From the NCBI RefSeq assembly GCF_002288925.2, contig NW_022098067.1, positions 5,062,355 through 5,126,354 of the forward strand: DNA of 64,000 nt, read 5' to 3'. The notes under the pieces were generated by a model. It worked only from the letters and a program-made list of their open reading frames with translations, was not told where the DNA came from and did no database searches. Of this stretch, positions 58,290 to 64,000 are shown piece after piece. This DNA is from Delphinapterus leucas. Lineage: Eukaryota; Chordata; Mammalia; Artiodactyla; Monodontidae. The stretch's first letter is position 1. Every line of letters begins with the position of its first letter. A program made the position numbers and the translations under genes.

Positions 58290-59173
58290 TCCCAGCCAAT
58301 ATGAAAGAAGAGGCTGAGTTTACACTCCCACCCTCAACAATTAAAAATCTGGACAAAATGAACAAAAGGACAGTTTCATGACATTGGGCATTAGGCAATG
58401 GAAGATAGTGATGACTGAGAGAAAGGGAAAAAAATGAAACATATGATTTCCGTGGCGTATTTCTTTGGGGTACATTCAGGCTGCAGTGCAAGGAAGGACA
58501 AATCAGGAGGAACACAACAAACCCCCCAAGTTGAAGAGATGAAGCTGAGAGTCTATGGAGAGCAAAAAAGCTAGAATTCACAGACAGAGTACCACTAAGG
58601 AGAGAGGTGCAAAAAGACCACCAGAGATCTTCCAAGGAGCCTCCTATATGTTTCTTAACTTACTGATTGTTGTTTGTATGTGAGAAAACTACCTGAGCCC
58701 AACAGGGAAAAACACCTGAAAGGATTAGAGAAAAAGTTCCTTGAACTCACACAAGACTTGGAAAAAATGCCAGAACCCATCAGGAAAACTGGAAAACCTC
58801 ATAAATCATAGACATTGGGTATAGTACTCAGACGGTTCTTGCCTCACTAGTGGGGAATAATTAGCCCTACATGAAACACAGCTCAAGACTTGCCTAAAAA
58901 TTTTAAAAAGCAAGACTTGAAAGGAAAAAATGAAAAAACTTTCCAAGTACCTTGACTACATCCCAGGACAAAGCTCAAGAATATTTATAAGAATATAAAA
59001 AATATCGAGCACTCAACAAAGTCAATTCATGATACCTAACATGCAACCGAAATTTACTAGGCATTCAGAAAAGCTGAAAAATATGACCCATAATAATGAG
59101 AAAAATCAGTCAATCAAAATTGATACAGAACTGGAGCATAGGTTAGGATTAGCAGACAAAAATATTAAAACAG
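58290..59173 (+). mobile_element. Old L1M/HAL1-like 5' segment
   Basis: 'gcattcagaaaagctgaaaa' then 'tatgacccataataatgaga' and 'ttagcagacaaaaatattaa' match a segment I know from the 5' part of old L1M/HAL1 elements. It is cut by L1-D at 59,174. The minus-strand frame of 129 codons at 58,246-58,635 crosses it and is not called. Confidence 0.55.
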
Positions 59174-59179
59174 GGGAAT

Positions 59180-59880
59180 CGGGAAGATGGCGGAAGAGTA
59201 AGAGGCGGAGATCACCTTCCTCCCCACAGATACACCAGGAATACATCTAATCGTGGAACAACTCCTACAGAACACCTACTGAATGCTGGCAGAAGACCTC
59301 AGACCTCCCAAAAGGCAAGAAACTCCCCATGTAACTGGGTAGGGGAAAAGGAAAAAGAATAAACAGAGACAAAAGAATAGGGACGGGACCTACACCAGTG
59401 GGAGGGAGCTGTGAAGGAGGAAAAGTTTCCACACACTAGGAAGCCCCTTCGAGGGCAGAGACTGCAGGTGGCGGAAGGGGAAAGCTTCGGAGCCGCGGAG
59501 GAGAGCACAGCCACAGGGGTGCGGAGGGCAAAGCAGAGAGATTCCCGCAAAGATGATCAATGCCGACCGGCACTCACCAGCCCGAGAGGCTTGTCTGCTC
59601 ACCCGCCGGGGTGGGCAGGGCTGGGAGCTGAGGCTCGGGCTTCGGGCGGGGCGCAGGGAGAGGACTGGGGTTGACGGCGTGAACACAGCCTGCAGGGGGT
59701 TAGTACATCACGACTAGCCAGGAGGGAGTCCTGGGAAAAGGCTACACCTGCCGAAGAGGCAAGAGACTTTTTCTTCCCACTTTGTTTCCTGGTGCGCAAG
59801 GAGAGAGGATTAAAAGCGCTGCTTAAAGGAGCTCCAGAGACGGGCACGAGCCGCGGCTAACAGGGCGGACCCCAGAGATG
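59180..59880 (+). promoter_or_regulatory. L1-D promoter region: YY1-type site and CpG-dense block
   Basis: GGGAAGATGGCGGAAG at 59,180-59,195 keeps the complete AAGATGGCGG motif recognised by YY1 in other mammalian L1s. By eye about 17 CpG dinucleotides lie between 59,470 and 59,700, far denser than anything else in the window outside SINEs. Both are consistent with a recently active internal promoter. Transcription itself cannot be seen. Confidence 0.75.
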
Positions 59881-60564
59881 GGCATGAGACGCTAAGGCTG
59901 CTGCTGCCGCCACCAAGAAGTCAGTGTGCGAGCACAGGTCACTATCCACACCTCCCTTCATGGGAGCCTGTGCAGCCCGCCACTGCCAGAGTCCCAGGAT
60001 CCAGGGAAAACTTCCCTGGGAGAACGCACAGTATGCTTCAGGCTGGTGCAATGTCCTGCCGGCCTCTGCTGCCACAGGCTTGCCCTGCATCCACACCCCT
60101 CCCTCCCCTGGCCCTGAGTGAGCCAGAGTCCCCAAAGCAGCTGCTCCCTTAACCCCGTCCTGTCTGAGCGAAAAACAGACGCCCTCCAGCAACCTACATG
60201 CAGAGGCAGGGCCAAATCCAAAGCTGAGACCCAGGAGTTGTGCAAACAAGAGAAAGAGAAATCTCTCCCAGCAGCCTCAGAAGCAGCGGATTAAAGCTAC
60301 ACAATCAACTTGATATACCCTGCATCTGTGGAATACATGAATAGACAATGAATCATCCCAAATTGAGGAGGTGGACTTTGAGAGCAAGATTTATTATTTT
60401 TTCCCCTTTTCCTCTTTTTGTGAGTGTGTATGTGTATGCTTCTGTGTGAGATATTGTCTGTATAGCTTTGCTGTCACCATTTGTCCTAGGGTTCTATCCA
60501 TCCGTTTTTTTTTCTTTAAAAATTTTTTTCTTAATAATAATTTTTTATTTTAATAACTTTATTT

Positions 60565-60848
60565 TATCCTTTTTCTTTCTTTCTTTTCTTTCTTTCTTTC
60601 TTCCTTCCTTCCCTCCTTCCTTCCATCCTTCCTTCCCTCCTTCCTTCCTTCCCTTCTTTCTTTCTTTCTTTCATTTTTCTTTCTTTCTTTCTTTCTTTCT
60701 TTCCTCCTTCCTTCCCTCCCTTCCTCCTTCCTTCCTTCCTTCCTTCCTTCTTTCCATCCTTCCTTCCCTCCCTCCCTCCCTCTCTTCTTTCTTTCTTTCT
60801 TTCTTTCTTTCTCTCTTTCTTTCTTTCTTTTTCTTTCATTCTACTTTT
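60565..60848 (+). repeat. (CTTT/CCTT)n polypyrimidine tract in L1-D 5' UTR
   Basis: About 280 bp of almost pure C/T made of CTTT and CCTT units with a few A interruptions. It lies between the promoter and ORF1. The 136- and 91-codon frames over it (Phe/Leu/Ser-rich and Lys/Arg/Glu-rich) are translations of the repeat. Prone to length change and triplex formation. Confidence 0.95.
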
Positions 60849-61069
60849 TCTCCCTTTTTTTCTGAGCCGTGTGGATGAAAGGCTCTTGGTGCTGCAGCCA
60901 GGAGTCAGTGCTGTGCCTCTGAGGTGGGAGAGACAACTTCAGGACACTGGTCCACAAGATACCTCCCAGCTCCACATAATGTCAAATGGCAAAAATCTCC
61001 ATCTCAACACGAGCACCCAGCTTCACTCAACGACCAGCAAGCTACAGTGATGGACACCCTACACAAAAC

Positions 61070-61290
61070 AAGCAGTGGGCTTCCCTGGTGGCACAGTGGT
61101 TGTGGGTCCACCTGCCAATTCAGGCGAGGCAGGTTGGTGCCTGGGTCCGGGGTACCCCCGCGTGCTGCAGAACAGCTGGGGCCGTGGGCCATAGCCACTG
61201 AGCCTGCACATACGGAGCCTGTGCTCTGCAATGGGAGAGGCCATGGCGGTGAGAGGCCTGCGTAACACAAACAAAAAAACAAACAAAAAA
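61070..61290 (+). mobile_element. CHR-type SINE in L1-D 5' UTR
   Basis: Starts GGGCTTCCCTGGTGGCACAG, ends 'aggcctgcgtaacacaaac' and an A/C-mixed tail. It is more diverged than the SINE at 41.2 kb ('ccaattcaggcgaggcaggt'). Flanks AAAACAAGCAG and AAACAACTAACA may be a decayed target duplication. Confidence 0.9.
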
Positions 61291-61577
61291 AAACAACTAA
61301 CAATACATGAAAACAACCCAACACATTAGAGATGCTGTCTAAAATCATAATATGTCCACAGACACCTCAAAACACAACACCAGACGTGGACCTGCCCAAC
61401 AGAAAGACAAGATCCAGCCTCATCCACCACAACACAGGCACTAGCCCCTCCACCAGGAAGCCTGCACAACACACTGAACCAATTTTAGCCACTGGGGACA
61501 GACAACAAAAACAACAGGAACTACGAACCTGCAGCCTGCAAAAAGGAGACCCCAAACACAGTAAGATAAGCAAAATG

Positions 61578-62703
61578 AGAAGACAGAAAAACACACAACA
61601 GATGAAGGAGCAAGATAAAAACCCACCAGACCTAACAAATGAAGAGGAAATAGGCAGTCTACCTGAAAAAGAAATCAGAATAATGATAGTAAAGATGATC
61701 CAAAATCTTGGAAATAGAATAGACAAAATGTAAGAAACTTTTTTATTATTTTATTTTATTATTTTTTTGTGTGTGTGGTACATGGGCCTGTCATTGTTCT
61801 GGCCTCTCCCATTGCAGAGCACAGGCTCTGGACGTGCAGGCTCAGTGGCCATAGCTCACGGGCCCAGCCGCTTTGCGGCATGTGAGATCTTCCCGGACCG
61901 GGACACAAACCCACATCCCCTGCATCGGCAGGTGGACTGTCAACCACTGCACCAACAGGAAAGCCCAAGAAACATTTAACAAGGACCTAGAAAAACTAAA
62001 GATGAAATAAGCAATGATGAACAACACAATAAATGAAATTAAAAATACTCTAGATGCAATCAATAGCAGAATAACTGAGGCAGAAGAACGGATAAATGAC
62101 CTGGAAGATAAAATAGTGCAAATAACTACTGCAGAGCAGAATAAAGAAAAAAGAATGAAAAGAACTGAGGACAGTCTCAGAGACCTCTGGGACAACATTA
62201 AATGCACCAACATTCAAATTATAGCGGTTCCAGAAGAAGAACAGAAAAAGAAAGGGACTGGGAAAATATTTGAAGGGATTATAGTTGAAAACTTCCCTAA
62301 TATGGGAAAGGAAATATTTAATCAAGTCCAGGAAGCACAGAGAGTCCCATACAGGATAAATCCAAGTAGAAACACGCCAAGATACATATTGATCAAACTG
62401 TCAAAAATTAAATACAAAGAAAACATATTAAAAGCAGCAAGGGAAAAACAACAAATAACACACAAGGGAATCCCCATAAGGTTAACAGCTGATCTTTCAG
62501 CAGAAACTCTGCAAGCCAGAGGGGACTGGCAGGACATATTTAAAATGATGAAGGAGAAAAACCTACAACCAAGATCACTCTACCCAGCAAGTATCTCATT
62601 CAGATTTGATGGAGAAATTAAAAACTTTACAGACAAGCAAAAGCTGAGAGAGTTCAGCACCATCAGAGAAGCTTTACAACAAATGCTAAAGGACCTTCTC
62701 TAG
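61578..62703 (+). pseudogene. L1-D ORF1, split by a SINE and two stops
   Basis: ORF1p is the RNA-binding chaperone of the L1 particle. It starts with the ATG at 61,578 (MRRQKNTQQMKEQDKNPPD) and stops at TAA 61,731-61,733, where the family has CAA. A SINE sits at 61,743-61,966. The frame resumes, meets another TAA at 62,008-62,010 (again CAA in relatives), and then runs open from 62,014 to 62,703 (229 codons): a coiled-coil end (ITEAEERINDLEDKIVQI), the RRM (VENFPNMGKEIFNQVQ) and the C-terminal domain (LYPASISFRFDGEIKN). Apart from the stops and insertion it is the best preserved ORF1 here. Confidence 0.93.
61732..61977 (-). mobile_element. CHR-type SINE in L1-D ORF1, antisense
   Basis: AAGAAACTT (61,732-61,740) and AAGAAACATTT (61,967-61,977) are the target duplication. 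A T-rich tail with TTATTTTA units and a GT run leads into an antisense body ending 'actgcaccaacaggaaagcc'. It separates the N-terminal and coiled-coil parts of ORF1. Confidence 0.93.
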
Positions 62704-62779
62704 GCAAGAAATACAAGAGAAGGAAAAGACCTACAAAAACAAACCCAAAACAATTTAGAAAATGGGAATAGGAACATAC

Positions 62780-64000
62780 ATATAGATAATTACTTTAAAG
62801 GTAAATGGATGAAATGCCCCCACTAAAAGACACAGACTGGCTGAATGGATACAAAATCAAGAACCATATACATGCTGTCTACAAGAGACCCACTTCAGAC
62901 CTAGGGACACATACAGACTGAAAGCGAGAGAATGGAGAAAGATATTCCATGCAAATGGACACCAAAAGAAAGCTGGAGTAGCAATTCTCATATCAAACAA
63001 AATAGACTTTAAAATAAAGACTATTAGAAGAGACAAAGAAGGACACTACATAATGGTCAAGGGATCGATCCAAGAAGATATAGCAATTGTAAACATTTAT
63101 GCACCCAACATAGGAGCACCTCAATACATAAGGCAAATACTAACAGCTATAAAAGGGGAAATCGACAGTAACACATTCATAGTAGGGGACTTTAACACCC
63201 CACTTTCACCAATGGACAGATCATCCAAAATGAAAATAAATAAGGAAACACAAGCTTTAAATGATACATTAAACAAGATGGACTTAATTGATATTTATAG
63301 TACATTCCATCCAAAAACAACAGAATACACATTTTTTTCAAGTGCTCATGGAACATTCTCCAGGATAGATCATATCTTGGGTCACAAATCAAGCCTTCAT
63401 AAATTTAAGAAAATTGCAATTGTATCATGTATATTTTCCGACCACAACGCTATGAGACTAGATATCAATTACAGGAAAAGATCTGTAAAAAATGCAAACA
63501 CATGGAGGCTAAAGAATACACTACTTAATAACGAAGTGATCACTGAAGAAATCAAAGAGGAAATAAAAAATACCTAGAAACAAATGACAATGGAGACAAA
63601 ACGACCCAAAACCTATGAGATGCAGCAAAAGCAGTTCTAACAGGGACGTTTATAGCAATACAAGCCCAAGTTAAGAAGCAGGAAACATCTCGAATAAACA
63701 ACCTAACGTTGCACCTCAAGCAATTAGAGAAAGAAGAATTAAAAAAACCCCAAAGTTAGCAGAAGAAAAGAAATCATAAAAGTCAGATCAGAAATAACTG
63801 AAAAAGAAATGAAGGAGACAATAGCAAAGATCAATAAAACTAAAAGCTGGTTCTTTGAGAAGATAAACAAAATAGATAAACCATTAGCCAGACTCATCAA
63901 GAAAAAAAGGGAGAAGACTTAAATCAATAGAATTAGAAATGAAAAAGGAGAAGTAACAACTGGCACTGCAGAAATACAAAAGATCATGAGAGATTACTAC
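62780..64000 (+). pseudogene. L1-D ORF2, endonuclease nearly intact, incomplete at the window end
   Basis: The frame is broken early by TGA at 62,810-62,812, then is open from 62,813 to the TAG at 63,575-63,577. In that span the whole APE-like endonuclease is visible: CLQETHFRPRDTYRLKAR (catalytic Glu), VNIYAPN, VGDFNTPL, GTFSRIDHILGHKSS and FSDHNAMRLDINYRKRS (catalytic Asp-His pair). After 63,577 the linker continues in another frame ('aaaactaaaagctggttctt'), so a frameshift is present. Reverse transcriptase lies beyond the window. The only blocks to an active endonuclease domain seen here are the early stop and whatever start codon is used. Confidence 0.9.

Larger units (their letters stand above)
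59174..64000 (+). mobile_element. L1-D: young LINE-1, 5' complete, continues past the window
   Basis: 5' UTR (59,174 to about 61,577), ORF1 from 61,578, ORF2 from about 62,780 to the end of the window. Two SINEs are inserted, one in the 5' UTR and one in ORF1. The 5' UTR sequence is of a different type from L1-A and L1-C. ORF1 and ORF2 are less decayed than in the other copies but still carry stops. The 3' end and target duplication lie outside the window. Confidence 0.95.

Noticed and set aside
58246..58635. 129-codon minus-strand frame
   Set aside because: No recognised domain, no conserved partner, and it overlaps an old L1M/HAL1-like segment.
59411..60249. Overlapping 60-130 codon GC-rich frames on both strands
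   Set aside because: They lie in the CpG-rich 5' UTR of L1-D, where few stops occur by composition. No ORF0-like frame could be supported.
60468..60878. 136-codon Phe/Leu/Ser-rich frame and its 91-codon basic/acidic antisense partner
   Set aside because: Pure translation of a CTTT/CCTT microsatellite. No non-repeat sequence supports a protein.
1..64000. CRISPR arrays, bacterial operons, terminators or mobile genetic systems of microbes
   Set aside because: All content is vertebrate repeats. The regularly spaced repeats present are microsatellites, minisatellites or L1 monomers.

Overview
This window looks like gene-poor, repeat-dense DNA from a mammal, most likely a cetacean. Seven copies (one a fragment) of a tRNA-derived SINE of the CHR type, with the typical head, CpG-rich body and A-tail, lie among LINE-1 (L1) elements, MIRs, hAT and Tigger MITEs, and LTRs of types I associate with even-toed ungulates and whales. 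I saw no BovB LINE, which argues against a ruminant. The species call rests on memory of SINE families and was not searched. I recognise no host protein-coding exon, no functional RNA gene and no CRISPR array. Every long open frame I could assign belongs to an L1, a SINE read-through or low-complexity DNA.

Layout. 1-8.3 kb: AT-rich intergenic DNA with an MLT1-like LTR, an L1 3' end carrying a Tigger MITE, and an old L1 tail. 8.3-14.7 kb: a cluster of LTRs in both orientations, a MIR and one SINE. 16.2-22.6 kb: a hAT-type MITE split by a nearly full-length L1 (L1-A), which is itself split in ORF2 by a SINE. 22.6-27.2 kb: two MIRs and a second L1-end/Tigger copy that is the inverted duplicate of 1.7-2.5 kb, with an AAAG microsatellite grown inside it. 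27.3-29.1 kb: a 5'-truncated L1 (L1-B). 31.2 kb: a SINE with an internal 41-bp duplication. 33.9-38.5 kb: an old L1 tail and a minus-strand L1 with a large 5' inversion plus a second internal inversion. 41-42 kb: a SINE, a MIR and a hAT MITE. 42.4-49.0 kb: a full-length minus-strand L1 (L1-C) with a 12-bp target duplication and tandem 5'UTR monomers. 49.9-55.3 kb: an old minus-strand L1 that has received a twin-primed younger L1, two SINEs and a short L1 3' end, followed by an L1-type 5' region made of degenerate tandem repeats. 55.5-58.2 kb: a MIR, a (GT)n tract, a hAT MITE, an L1 3' end and a solo LTR. 58.3-64 kb: an old L1/HAL1-like 5' segment interrupted by a young L1 (L1-D) that runs off the window end.

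No L1 here is intact. L1-A, L1-C and L1-D all carry stops or frameshifts, and L1-C also has a changed reverse-transcriptase catalytic residue. The most informative content is structural: layered insertions that give a relative chronology, two twin-priming inversions, an inverted duplication about 23 kb apart, and L1 5' and 3' ends of clearly different lineages. I found no convincing new gene system.
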